The notes beneath the pieces were generated by a model. That model saw nothing but the letters and a program-made list of their open reading frames with translations, did not search any database and was not told where the DNA came from. A stretch of DNA of 64,000 nt from Aeromonas sobria (lineage in GTDB: Bacteria; Pseudomonadota; Gammaproteobacteria; Enterobacterales; Aeromonadaceae): assembly GCF_000820145.1 (NCBI RefSeq), contig NZ_CDBW01000026.1:1-64000 (forward strand), given 5' to 3'. Each line of letters opens with the position of its first letter. Position 1 is the stretch's first letter. A program made the translations under genes and the position numbers. Below are positions 49,239 through 58,665 of this stretch, one piece after another.

Positions 49239-49329
49239 TCAACAACTAACTGGAGCATTATATCAATTGAGTTTTTGCATTAAAGGTTCAAAGGAAGCTG
49301 ATAGAGATAGGGCTCAAGTTCAGACCTAA
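49239..49329 (+). pseudogene. Displaced C-terminal codons of the riboflavin-synthase-like gene
   Basis: Joined to 48211 in frame this reads HQQLTGALYQLSFCIKGSKE then ADRDRAQVQT and a TAA stop at 49327-49329. Confidence 0.85.
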
Positions 49330-49881
49330 TAAACCGGAGTCTCCCCATCTGAATCGGAAGGTCTAGCGGTAACAAAAAACAGATAAGCTTGAATTTTATG
49401 CAATTGTTGATACTCAGTCTTAGGTCATTCATGACCAGTTAGCAGAGTGGCAACACTACTACTGGGACAGAGCACAAATACGCTCATGGGGGCAAAGGCC
49501 CCATGGAGCACTTTTTTAATTGATTCACTAAACACCATTCTCTGATGAAGTGGATAGCCACTACGCCCCAGAAAAAATCGAATTCGCGATTCCAATTACA
49601 GATTAGATTTACAGTTTAGTAAATTGAAATGATCACTATGAATCGTACACTCAACAACAGAGTTTCTAGAAAACCTAGGACGATGCAGGCAGACGAAACC
49701 GTGAGAAATGTGCCATGTAAACAGCGCTTTTTCGCATTGTGCTTCGGTTCCATAGTTTTTGAAAACTTAAACAGGCTGTAGCCTATCTGCATTTGGACGT
49801 TGTTTCTTGACCATGATTTCGCACTTCGATGACTGCGTATAAGATCAGTGTGGTTCGCGGTGACAGCTAATCATGGGTAAT
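49330..49881. other. Non-coding region with no supported gene
   Basis: About 550 bp of AT-rich sequence between the split gene and the next IS remnant. No motif-bearing frame seen. Confidence 0.45.
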
Positions 49882-50061
49882 CAGAAGCAGCAATGTATCG
49901 GCTCAAGCAGTTTCTGGCGGGGAAATCGGTCTGCATAGCTACAACGACCAAGTGGGAGAGGTAATGGCGTAGACAATTGAATACCCTGAGCCTGCTTGTC
50001 AGAAGCCGTCACCTGGGACTGGGGAAATCATTACTTGATGGCAGATTTTGGCCACAACGCC
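49882..50061 (+). mobile_element. 3' remnant of an IS903-type element
   Basis: Sequence encoding the last transposase codons (MYRLKQFLAG, YNDQVGEVMA with stops) and ending in the right inverted repeat GATTTTGGCCACAACGCC (50044-50061). Everything upstream is lost. Confidence 0.75.
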
Positions 50062-50112
50062 GATCTATACTGATAGCGACAACAACAAATATCAAAGAGT
50101 AAGGAACTACAT

Positions 50113-51645
50113 ATGCAAAGCATAAAAGATAATGCTCTCACGAGGCTTGCCATATTCACATTTGTATTAGCAGCTTCTTTTCTTATTTTGAGTTCATTGA
50201 TGTACAAAGCCTTTATCTCGGACACTGAAAAATGGATTCAGTCATCAGCAAAAAAGACATCAGACTCTATAGAGTCAATTCTTGACTATGGTGAGATGTC
50301 AAATATATCCGCTCTGAGAGTCAAAGGCCTGCCTTGCAAAGAGGCCGCATTAGAACTTAGACGTCTAGTGGCAGTAGTTCCATACATTAGGTCGGTTAAT
50401 CTTGCAAAGAGTGATAGGATATACTGCACCTCAATATTCGGAGACAGTGATTTTAGAGATAGCAGAGAACATTATAAAGATGGTAAGCTATTGCTAATGC
50501 CAGGAAATAGAGTTCAAGCAAATCATCCGATAATAGCAATTAGAAATGAAGAAGGGGAAAGTGCTTCTATTAGTGGTATTGATAGTGTCTATTTCTCGAA
50601 GCTATTGGCTCAGCAGGAAGGGGACTATCTCCTTCTGTCTTTATATATCAATGATGAGTGGCTTACAGAAAACGGGTTGTTTTCACATATAAGCCCTAGC
50701 CAATATTTGGTTATGAGTCAGCATTCAAAATCAGATAAGTATCCCTTCACAGTATATGCTGGTTTAAAGTTCAGAACCACATTCGATGCCTTCTGGAAGG
50801 AAGACCAAAACTATATAATTAGTTTATTCATTCTTCTTTTATCTTTTGCAACAGTGATGTGGTGGCAATTGAATAGACCACGTTCATTTACATCTGAATT
50901 ATCACGAGCATTGAAAAAGCACGAGTTCGTTCCATATGCACAACCGCTGGTTGATTCAGTGTCTAGGGAGATTATTGGAATAGAAATTTTGATGCGCTGG
51001 AAGCACCCAGTTCAAGGGTTAGTCAGGCCAGATTTGTTTATCCCACAGGCAGAAGAGTCAGGACTGATTGTTCCAATGACCGCATCCCTTCTCAAGGATA
51101 CGGCCAATATATTAAAGCAGCACGTTCAGCTTATCCCTAAGGACTTCCATGTTGGAGTGAATATTACAGCTCAACATTGCAAGGGTATGAAGTTACTTTT
51201 TGATTCACAGGAATTCTTGGCTGAATTGAAAAGTTCCGGAGTTCATCTCGTTCTTGAATTAACCGAGAGACAGGAATTGGAAACCACAACTCATGTGTTA
51301 GAACTCTTCGCCAGACTTAACAATATGGGTGTATTGCTAGCTATTGATGACTTTGGAACTGGGCATTCTAGTCTGAGTTATCTTAAAGACTTTAAGGTTG
51401 GCTGTTTAAAAATTGATATGTCATTCATCAAGCAGATTGGTGAAGGTTCCATATCAGAGCATTTAATTGACAATATTATAGACTTAGGTAAACGACTATC
51501 ACTGACATTAGTTGCAGAGGGGGTTGAAAATGAGGCGCAAGCCGATTTCCTTGAAGAAAAGGGTGTGACATATCTTCAGGGATATATGTTTGGAAAGCCA
51601 ATGCCACTAAGCGATGCTTTGCTAAAGATCGCAAGGAACCAATAG
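50113..51645 (+). CDS. CSS-motif EAL-domain cyclic-di-GMP phosphodiesterase
   Basis: 510 residues. Two transmembrane segments (about 13-33 and 233-253) bracket a periplasmic CSS-motif domain with Cys75 and Cys105 (in YCTS). The cytosolic EAL domain (about 265-510) keeps catalytic features: GIEILMRW (EIL in place of EAL), GVNITAQH, LELTERQ, IDDFGTGHSSLSYL, KIDMSF, VAEGVE and LQGYMFGKP. Periplasmic thiol redox state controls such enzymes in E. coli. Active c-di-GMP hydrolysis is likely and would lower biofilm formation. No GGDEF domain. Starts after an IS remnant; AAGGAA ribosome site. Confidence 0.92.
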   Translation: MQSIKDNALTRLAIFTFVLAASFLILSSLMYKAFISDTEKWIQSSAKKTSDSIESILDYGEMSNISALRVKGLPCKEAALELRRLVAVVPYIRSVNLAKSDRIYCTSIFGDSDFRDSREHYKDGKLLLMPGNRVQANHPIIAIRNEEGESASISGIDSVYFSKLLAQQEGDYLLLSLYINDEWLTENGLFSHISPSQYLVMSQHSKSDKYPFTVYAGLKFRTTFDAFWKEDQNYIISLFILLLSFATVMWWQLNRPRSFTSELSRALKKHEFVPYAQPLVDSVSREIIGIEILMRWKHPVQGLVRPDLFIPQAEESGLIVPMTASLLKDTANILKQHVQLIPKDFHVGVNITAQHCKGMKLLFDSQEFLAELKSSGVHLVLELTERQELETTTHVLELFARLNNMGVLLAIDDFGTGHSSLSYLKDFKVGCLKIDMSFIKQIGEGSISEHLIDNIIDLGKRLSLTLVAEGVENEAQADFLEEKGVTYLQGYMFGKPMPLSDALLKIARNQ

Positions 51646-51665
51646 TCTTGTAGTTAAGTGTAAAA

Positions 51666-51731
51666 AGCCCCTCCTACAATTGCATGGCACGGGATAAATA
51701 AACCTGCAAATAAATATAGGAGGGGAAGCTC
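51666..51731. repeat. Long-loop inverted repeat downstream of the EAL gene
   Basis: AGCCCCTCCTA (51666-51676) is mirrored by TAGGAGGGGAAGCT (51718-51731), with about 40 bases between. It could act as terminator of the EAL gene despite the long loop. Confidence 0.55.
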
Positions 51732-52006
51732 GTTCAGGCTTAAATATAGGCTCTAGAAACCTATGATTAAATGTTAACTTATAAGTAGCAGTATGTAACC
51801 TGAAAAAAAATGAAAATACCTGAAATTTTATATTTCTCAGCTAGTCACGTAAGATTATCCATGGTTCATGAACTATGATTATGAGCTTGAATTATTGAGG
51901 ATCAGTATACTGAAGTCTATCACTTGACTAGATGCACCACCTATATTAGGAGTATCATTAAAAATATCATGCTATACTTAGGCCGTGTTGATACGAGGTG
52001 CTTGCG

Positions 52007-52678
52007 ATGATAAAAGTAGCGATGATAATGATATTACTAACTGTAAGCCTATCAGTTCAAGCTAGTAACATGACTAGATATTTAAACGAATCAGAGTTGC
52101 ATAAGAAGATCGCTGATGTGTATGGTGAGCGCGCGGTCTTGAGAGTCAAATCATTTGCTCGAATTATGTCACCCAGAGTCGGGATTTCAGAGCGACAAAA
52201 GCTTACGCTAGTAAATAATTACTTCAATAACCTAACTTACAGTGAAGATAATTTTTTATGGGGGCAGAGCGACTATTGGGCGAATCCATTAGAATTCATC
52301 GGTGCCAAGGGGGGCGATTGTGAGGATTATAGCATTTCAAAATATTATGCACTGATGGAGTTAGGCGTTGATGAGAAGAAACTAAGAATGGCTTATGTTA
52401 AAGCTATAAAATACAATCAATTTCATATGGTAGTATTGTACTATGGGACGCCAAAATCAGACCCTTTAGTTCTTGATAACATCAAGGCTACAATATACAC
52501 CGGTTCTCAGCGTATAGATCTGTTACCTGTTTATAGTTTTAATGCCAAAAGCCTGTGGATCATGAAATCTAGAAAAGAAGGCACCTTTTCAGGTTCATCT
52601 GAACGGTTGTCCAAGTGGAAGGATTTTCAAACACGATTTTCTGATGAGTATTTGAAAATCCCTCGAAAGACTTTATAG
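52007..52678 (+). CDS. LapG-type periplasmic cysteine protease (transglutaminase-like)
   Basis: 223 residues. Signal peptide MIKVAMIMILLTVSLSVQA; ATG at 52007 has GAGGTG upstream. The bacterial transglutaminase-like cysteine protease fold is shown by catalytic Cys in GGDCEDYSISKYYALMELGV, His in FHMVVLYY and Asp in PLVLDNI. LapG proteases cut the N-terminal retention module of giant LapA-type adhesins when c-di-GMP falls; LapD normally holds them back. Neither a LapD nor a LapA-type gene is adjacent, although an EAL protein is just upstream. Assignment to this family is firm, its target is not. Confidence 0.9.
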   Translation: MIKVAMIMILLTVSLSVQASNMTRYLNESELHKKIADVYGERAVLRVKSFARIMSPRVGISERQKLTLVNNYFNNLTYSEDNFLWGQSDYWANPLEFIGAKGGDCEDYSISKYYALMELGVDEKKLRMAYVKAIKYNQFHMVVLYYGTPKSDPLVLDNIKATIYTGSQRIDLLPVYSFNAKSLWIMKSRKEGTFSGSSERLSKWKDFQTRFSDEYLKIPRKTL

Positions 52679-52848
52679 AATATAAAATTGTCTACATATC
52701 CGATAAGCATCAAGATAACATAAAATTGATGCATCCACGTTATAGTAAGTACTGTCGATGATATCTATTATGTGTATTTTGTGAAAGCAGGTGTGAACCA
52801 GAAACGAACGATTGTATCTGGCCCACATCATAATCTGGCAGTTATAAA

Positions 52849-54700
52849 TCAAGGGCCTATAAGTGCAGCAAAAGCGTCAAATGTTGCAACGATGGTCTGT
52901 ACTTTTGCTAACTCAGGCTGTACAGCTGTGCTGTCAGCAGCAGGATCTGCTCCCTAGGTGACAACAGAACCATCCTGTTTAAGTGCCGCAAAGGCAAGAT
53001 AGGCACTAAAAATACTCTCTATATTAGTCAGCTGCGCTTGAACAGCACTACTATCGCCTCCGGAAGATGGATCTCCCCAAGTTATAACGGTACCATCTTG
53101 CTTGTTTTAGGGCTGCAAAAGCCAAACCTGTCGTATAGATCGTTTGAACATTTGTCAGTTGAGATTGTACAGCACTGCTGTCCCCCTCAGCCCCTATTCC
53201 CCAAGTGACGACCGTACCGTCTTGCTTCAGGGCTGCAAATGCGTTATTGGAACTAAAAAGTTGTTTTACATTCACCAACTGCGACTGTACTGCGCTACTA
53301 TCTGCACCCGCAGCAGGATCGCCCCAGCTTACTACAGTGCCATCCTGCTTGAGAGCTGCTAATGCTTCACTAGAACCTACTATTTCACGCACATTGACCA
53401 GTTGAGCTTGCACCGCACTACTGTCACCCCCATTATCTGCATCTCCCCATGTAACGACTGTGCCATCAGACTTGAGAGCGGCAAACACATTTCCAATACT
53501 ATAAATTTTCATCACATTGGTAAGTTGTGCTTGTACTGAACTGCTATCCCCCCCCAGCAATTGGATCGCCCCACGTTACAACCGTCCCATCTTGTTTTAC
53601 TGCTGCAAAGGCCCCATTTTTTGCTGAAATGATCTTCGTAACATTTACCAGCTGTGATTGTACTAAGCTACTATCACCGCCAGAATTCGTATTTCCCCAA
53701 GTAACGACACTCCCATCACCTTTGAGGGCTGCAAATGCATAGTTTGTGCTTACAATTTCTTGCACATTTGTTAGTTGACTCTGAACAGAACTACTATCAC
53801 CACCACTAGTTAAATCACCCCACGTAACAACAGTGCCATCGCTCCTCATTGCAGCAAACGCACGAAGGTTACCTGTGATCTCATCTACATTACTAAGTTG
53901 AGGCTGTACAGCGCTGCTGTCGCCGCCATAATTCATATCGCCCCAAGTAACAACTGAGCCATCTTGCTTTACCGCAGCGAATGCGTACTCATTGCTAAAA
54001 AGCTTCGCGATACCAAATAGCTGCGATTGTACTGCCGTGCTATCGCCACCATCATTCTGATCACCCCAGGTAACGACAGTACCTTCCGCTGTTACGGTTA
54101 AGCTAGCGCTTGCATTTTTATCCAAAAAGGTAGCTGTTATAGTTATCATGCCCTTATCAAGGGCCTTTGCAAGGCCACTAGCGTTTATGGTTGCAATATT
54201 TAGAGCACTGCTCGTCCATGATGCAAGTGCCGTCACATCCATAATAGTGCCATTACTGTATGTGCCCTGAACTGTGTAAACTTGACTAGCACCTTCTGGT
54301 ATTGTGGCTGTGGCAGGACTGAGCAATATCCCAGTCAAGGCAGCTTCTTCTACTTGTAATGGACGCTCACCTCTCAGACCATCTCAATACCTTGAACTCA
54401 GCCTGTATAGCCTGCTGTTATATTGCTATTGGCTAAGGCTGGATAATCTGCTTTCATTTTACCAAAATAGTTATATCCTGCCTCTAATGCTAACCAATCG
54501 CTGAGCTCGTAGCCAGCAAACACCCCACCGCCAAGAGCATCGTTATCGCATGCCAGCCGATGGCTTTCGCATGCATTTGTGCCATGAACCCACCCCGTTT
54601 TGGCTCCTATATAAAAGTTTTCATTTGCCAAGGCTGACATCGGCGACATTATGAATGTGCAGAACAATGCAATGTGTGTGTTTTTTTCATTTTCAAGCAT
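52849..54700 (-). pseudogene. OmpA-like / Ig-like / RCC1-like repeat protein, decayed
   Basis: One ancestral frame, now broken. N-terminus: signal and first strands of an OmpA-like barrel (NENFYIGAKTGWVHGTNACE, then SDWLALEAGYNYFG), ending at a TGA near 54398. After a frameshift (GLRGERPLQVEEAALTG) comes a Big_2-type Ig domain, then about ten repeats of form VQSQLTNVxxIxSxxxAFAALKxDGTVVTWGD. Further lesions: a G8 run at 53548-53555 (one base too many), a 4-bp CTTG duplication near 53097, and TGG to TAG near 52955. The repeat resembles RCC1 blades. The ancestral protein was probably a surface protein; now inactive. Confidence 0.8.
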
Positions 54701-55081
54701 TCCACATATGAATTTTTTAAAATTATTTGCATTTAAATATAGCTGTGTATTTATGTAACATCAACCTCAAGAGCATGTTTCTTTCTTACTTGCCACCTCG
54801 TAATTCACCCAGAATTTTCTCTAAATATTGTGACATTTCCAATGCGAATTTTATAATGAAAACTCATGACCACCTCCGACTCGCTGTCAGCTAACAAGTT
54901 GATATTTAAGGGCATTTAATTTCAAAACATTTCACTTCATGTTTAACTACCGCATGATGCAATCTTAACCTCACCCAAGGATGGTTGACGCACTGGGTGT
55001 CACTCAGTGACAAGCTCGTTATTTAGCAACGGATAAACGGATAATTGTTGTTTTACGTTAAACAAACTGAGGCTTTTTGAC
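54701..55081. other. Divergent intergenic region
   Basis: 380 bp AT-rich between the decayed OmpA-like gene and the lipoprotein gene; likely promoters, no supported gene. Confidence 0.45.
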
Positions 55082-55555
55082 ATGATAAAAAATAAATGTG
55101 GAACTATATTCGTGCTCGGTACACTGTCTTTGTTGACCGCATGTGTTCCATTTAAAAAGCTAGAGAATGAATCGGATATCCATAACAAAATTGGTGGTAG
55201 CTGGACCGTAATGCATGATGGTCATAGAAAAATTGAGAATATAACACCACCGGCATTCATTGAATTCAATGAGAATAATAATATATCAGGTTTTGATGGC
55301 TGTAATAAATTCAGTGGAACTTACAGAATGGATTATGGTGTGCTGAAGGCGTCAATAAAGTCTAGTCGTATGGCATGCAACAACTCGATAGTGAAAGAAG
55401 TTAGCAACAACATGCATTTTTTGCTGAAAAATGGTGCCAGAGTTGTTTCTATCGATTTTATGGGTGCAAAAGCAATTCAGTTAGCCAATAAAGATAATAA
55501 TGTAGAGTTAAGATTTGGAAGAACAGAGCAACTCAACAAAGATAAGAATAACTAA
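55082..55555 (+). CDS. META-domain lipoprotein (HslJ-like)
   Basis: 157 residues. Lipoprotein signal with lipobox LLTAC (Cys21), then a META/HslJ domain: IGGSWTVMHDGHRKIEN, PPAFIEFNENNNISGFDGCNKFSGTY, and SSRMACNNSIVKEVSNNMHFLL. The GCNxFSGxY and MAC motifs are hallmarks of the family, which is found in envelope stress and heat-shock proteins. GAGG ribosome site 9 bases upstream. AT-rich; function of the family is poorly known. Confidence 0.88.
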   Translation: MIKNKCGTIFVLGTLSLLTACVPFKKLENESDIHNKIGGSWTVMHDGHRKIENITPPAFIEFNENNNISGFDGCNKFSGTYRMDYGVLKASIKSSRMACNNSIVKEVSNNMHFLLKNGARVVSIDFMGAKAIQLANKDNNVELRFGRTEQLNKDKNN

Positions 55556-55590
55556 TACTTTATTTTTTTCAAAAGCATGGTCTTTAAATC

Positions 55591-55902
55591 ATGGGGGATT
55601 CATTGTCAAAAAATACAACCATTAGTGGTGTACACATACCAGATGATGTCTACGTTTATTCAAATCGAAAGAATTACATTAGTTATTTTTATATAAATAA
55701 TAATGGGTTTCTCTATGTGTTTGACAAGGATGTAGTAAAGCTACAGTCTTTATGCAAGTCTAAACTTAAGGTGTATATAAATAAAGAGTTTTCAGTTTAT
55801 ACAAAAATTGCGAAGGATAAAATCTTGTTAAGAGGGTTGATGTTTAATACTGCGCTGGTAGAAACAGCTTGGGGATATGAACAATATTATGAGAACATGT
55901 AA
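55591..55902 (+). CDS. Hypothetical protein, 103 residues
   Basis: Aromatic-rich sequence (ISYFYINNNGFLYVFDKDVV) with no signal peptide, membrane segment or recognised motif. It follows the lipoprotein gene by 35 bp on the same strand and may be co-transcribed. Ribosome site weak. Could be a decayed fragment. Confidence 0.5.
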   Translation: MGDSLSKNTTISGVHIPDDVYVYSNRKNYISYFYINNNGFLYVFDKDVVKLQSLCKSKLKVYINKEFSVYTKIAKDKILLRGLMFNTALVETAWGYEQYYENM

Positions 55903-56041
55903 ATATGGTTATCGAATTTCAGAAAATTGAAACATTTTTTGTATAATGAAGAGGTCCAGCTTCCAGGAAGTAGCCCTGTCACACCTTGTTATAACTAAGT
56001 GTGCCACCCCATTATATTAAATATAAAATTAAGGATGTGTT

Positions 56042-56606
56042 ATGTTGAGGATTATTGGAACAAGCATTTTTTTGTTATCGGCCAGCCAGGCCTATGGTAA
56101 TCTGGATATTGGCTGTAAGGCTCGTCATCAAGCTGTAACTGAATAGCTAACATTTGCTAAAGCACACCATAACAATGATCAAGTCGTTGGGTTGGAACAG
56201 GCATTACGCAATATAGAATTACACTGTACAAATGCAAATTTACTCGAAGAGCTGCAAGTGAAAATATATGAGCAAAGTGAGCGGGTGCAGGAGCGTCGTC
56301 TAAATAGCTGTTCCGAATAGTAGGTCACGGTACTCGTACCGCTTCTACAGGTGACATGGAGCACACATCGTCACTGAGCCTTGTCACTTCAGGCTTTGCC
56401 GTCAGATTGCACAAATTCCTTACACCACAAGGCTTCCGGCAAGATGTAGCACTATTAGGATCAGTTATTTAGAGTTTAAACAAGCGCAGCAATCTAGTAA
56501 TGTAGATAAAGCTGCCAAAAAACAAAATAAATTGAACGACGCTGAATTCAAGTTAAAGATGCTCCAGGATGAATTAGTTGCGTTAAATACCATGATTGAT
56601 TTGTGA
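56042..56606 (+). pseudogene. DUF1090 family periplasmic protein, broken
   Basis: Reads MLRIIGTSIFLLSASQAYG (signal), NLDIGCKARHQAVTE, an in-frame TAG, and then LTFAKAHHNNDQVVGLEQAL, RNIELHCTNANLLEELQVKI, QSERVQERR. After about 150 bp of unrelated sequence (56310-56465) the C-terminal coiled part resumes (EFKQAQQSSNVDKAAKKQNK ... LVALNTMIDL). This is the DUF1090 (YqjC-like) layout with one nonsense codon and an insertion. Not functional as a single protein. Confidence 0.75.
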
Positions 56607-56614
56607 AAAAAATG

Positions 56615-56632
56615 GGCGTTGTTGACTAAATC
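56615..56632 (+). mobile_element. Solo IS903-type inverted repeat
   Basis: GGCGTTGTTGACTAAATC, very close to the IS903 end, directly after the broken DUF1090 gene; the rest of an element is not recognisable to its right until 57207. Confidence 0.6.
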
Positions 56633-56724
56633 TGGAACTTTCAGCGCATCAGGGGATCTGATCATCTGAGTCAACCAACCGGCGTTAATGGGGTGATCGC
56701 CCCCCCAAAAAGGCTATGTCCCAA

Positions 56725-57126
56725 TTACGTGTTGCATGGGGGGCCCAGCGCCTCATGCAAACTCGCTTTGATATTTACGCCCCTTCCGTAACGATCCAAC
56801 ATCCTGCGCCAACCCAGGTAGTTCTTCAGGTCGTGCGTCGCCACGCCATGGAACCGCTCCATCCACTCTTTCAACCGATGGTGATACGCACCAACCACCC
56901 GTTTGCCTTGGCGATTGTGCACTACCTGATGGGTTACGCCCTGCGCTTGGCTAAAACTGGCATACACACCCTCACCATCGCTACACAGTACTGCATCCGG
57001 TGACACCAGCGGCTTCGAAACCGCGATGACCGCCTCGGCATTTATCTTCTCCAGCTGAAAAGCTGGCGTTGATAGCGGAACCAGCCAGCGAATTCCATCA
57101 GGGATAGAGGAAGTAGCCTCGATCAA
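56725..57126 (-). pseudogene. IS1595-family (ISXO2-like) transposase fragment
   Basis: C-terminal part of an ISXO2-like DDE transposase: [21 protein letters not shown] (second Asp region), [20 protein letters not shown], and YLGWRRMLD at the C-terminus. The N-terminal half of the usual about 310 residues is missing. Not active. Confidence 0.8.
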
Positions 57127-57206
57127 AATCCGGATCTATGGCTGCAATCTTCACCTGACTCACTTTTTATGGATTGAGGGCTTGGCAAACTGAGGCGACC
57201 ATCTAT

Positions 57207-57341
57207 GTTTCCAAAATCTGCCATCACGGCACAACTTCCTCTGCCTCCAGTGACAGTTACTTCTGAGGCTCTACCACAGGCAGACAAAAGGCTTATCGCT
57301 CCCCACCTGACTGCTGTAGTTACGCAAGCTTGCGGTGATTA
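57207..57341 (-). mobile_element. Degenerate end of an IS903-type element
   Basis: GTTTCCAAAATCTGCC..., followed by GACAGTTACTTCTGAGGCTC and ACAGGCAGAC, aligns with the 3' end of the copy at 1-140. Strongly diverged. Confidence 0.6.
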
Positions 57342-57395
57342 AACGATCAATGTAACCTGTCGTAGTAAGACACAGTTACTATAATTACTATAATT

Positions 57396-58175
57396 ATGGT
57401 CAAATCAGAGCGTAAGATGAAAAAAATAGTCTTTGATAAATTCTCTCGCACACTATCACGAGATGAGGTTAAAAAGAAAATTGGAAATAAAGATGCTCTT
57501 GTCTTAGAGTTTCTATTTATTTCCGGGCCTGGCGGGGCGACAAAAAGTGACATTCTTGCATATGCTTGGCAAGGTCTTGTTGTAACTGATGCTTCATTGT
57601 CAAAGAGCATCTCTACTCTTCGCTCCGTATTGACAGAACTTAATCCAGATGAAGATATAATTATAACCATTCCCAGAGTTGGTTATAAAATTGATCAAGA
57701 TAAGATTTCCCTTCCTAACTCTATAAAAGATGATTCATTTAGCATTGAAAATGCTGAATTGAAAGTTGAAAAATTCAAACCTAAAAAATCACTTATAAAG
57801 AACCTTACAAAAGTAATTATATCGATGATTTCTATAACACTTTTCATTTTATATACCTATGAACTTGTTGTTTCAGCACCTTACGTGAAACAGAACTTCA
57901 TGTCCTCATTACTTGTTAAGGAAACATTGAACAATAAAAACATTATATTATCTCCCCGAGGTGTTGATAAAAGTCACTTCATAAATAAAATAGCAAAGAT
58001 AAATTGTGAGTGTCTGTTCATGTTATATTCCAATGACCGCAATGATTTTTTTTCCATATATTTGACAAAGGAAGGTCGAGCGATAAATGTCGTTTTAAAG
58101 AAGGGCGAGGATTTCAATGTCGAAGACTTCATCAGGACTGAAGTAAAAATTGGTAGTGGTGATTTACATGATTAA
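57396..58175 (+). CDS. ToxR/CadC-like membrane-bound winged-helix regulator
   Basis: 259 residues. N-terminal OmpR-type winged helix (about 10-105: EFLFISGPGGATKSDILAYAW, SLSKSISTLRSVLTEL, IITIPRVGYKI), one transmembrane segment (about 136-156: VIISMISITLFILYTYELVV), and a periplasmic domain of about 100 residues with Cys at INCECLF. This is the ToxR/TcpP/CadC plan: a one-component regulator that senses in the periplasm and binds DNA from the membrane. ATG at 57417 is an alternative start. Its stop overlaps the next gene by 8 bp. Confidence 0.88.
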   Translation: MVKSERKMKKIVFDKFSRTLSRDEVKKKIGNKDALVLEFLFISGPGGATKSDILAYAWQGLVVTDASLSKSISTLRSVLTELNPDEDIIITIPRVGYKIDQDKISLPNSIKDDSFSIENAELKVEKFKPKKSLIKNLTKVIISMISITLFILYTYELVVSAPYVKQNFMSSLLVKETLNNKNIILSPRGVDKSHFINKIAKINCECLFMLYSNDRNDFFSIYLTKEGRAINVVLKKGEDFNVEDFIRTEVKIGSGDLHD

Positions 58176-58665
58176 ATATTGGTTTTTGTTATTTTTTTCT
58201 GTAATTTATTCTTTCTTTGTAGAATATATTACTCTTGACACACCATTTCCGGAAGGTGTGTATACTGGGTCTCGCTATCGGATTTCAAGTGAGGAGCCAA
58301 ATGCAAAAATTTCAACGAAAATTGAGGTGTCACAAAATGGATCTGTAAGACAAAAAATCACACTTAAAGATGATAGTATTGATTCATATGCTGCTTTTGA
58401 ATTCAAGGGAAATCTTGAAAGCTGTAAATATAATTCATGTGAATACTTCAGGACTGGAGACGCCCTTTTAAAATCAGAAATACATCAGCCAATATTTGAC
58501 AGCAAATACTTAGAGCTTTTATCTAAATCAAAAGGCAAAGAAACATGGCATTCACCGGTTGAAGTGATATTTAAAAATGAAGATGTAGTAGTGCTGTTCG
58601 ATGTGGATAACAAAATTCCATATTTATATGCTGTCAGTAAGAAAGATGGGGCTATATCAGAGTAG
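58168..58665 (+). CDS. ToxS/TcpH-like membrane-anchored partner protein
   Basis: 165 residues from ATG 58168, which overlaps the regulator's stop (ATGATTAA). N-terminal transmembrane anchor (MIKYWFLLFFSVIYSFFVEY), and a periplasmic domain (TPFPEGVYTGSRYRISSEEP ... WHSPVEVIFKNEDVVVLFDV). No sequence motif links it to ToxS, but gene order, overlap, size and topology are those of ToxR-ToxS and TcpP-TcpH pairs, in which the small partner stabilises the regulator. This role is inferred from context. Confidence 0.75.
   Translation: MIKYWFLLFFSVIYSFFVEYITLDTPFPEGVYTGSRYRISSEEPNAKISTKIEVSQNGSVRQKITLKDDSIDSYAAFEFKGNLESCKYNSCEYFRTGDALLKSEIHQPIFDSKYLELLSKSKGKETWHSPVEVIFKNEDVVVLFDVDNKIPYLYAVSKKDGAISE

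Noticed and set aside
38998..50061. Composite transposon carrying the adhesin and regulator genes
   Set aside because: The IS903-type copies are decayed or in differing orientation, and the only clear target duplications belong to single elements.
50113..51645. LapD receptor
   Set aside because: It has a CSS-motif periplasmic domain and a complete EAL active site, lacks a GGDEF/HAMP part, and has no LapD-type periplasmic output domain.
53548..53555. Functional phase-variation switch
   Set aside because: Correcting the G8 tract would not restore the protein because at least four other lesions remain.
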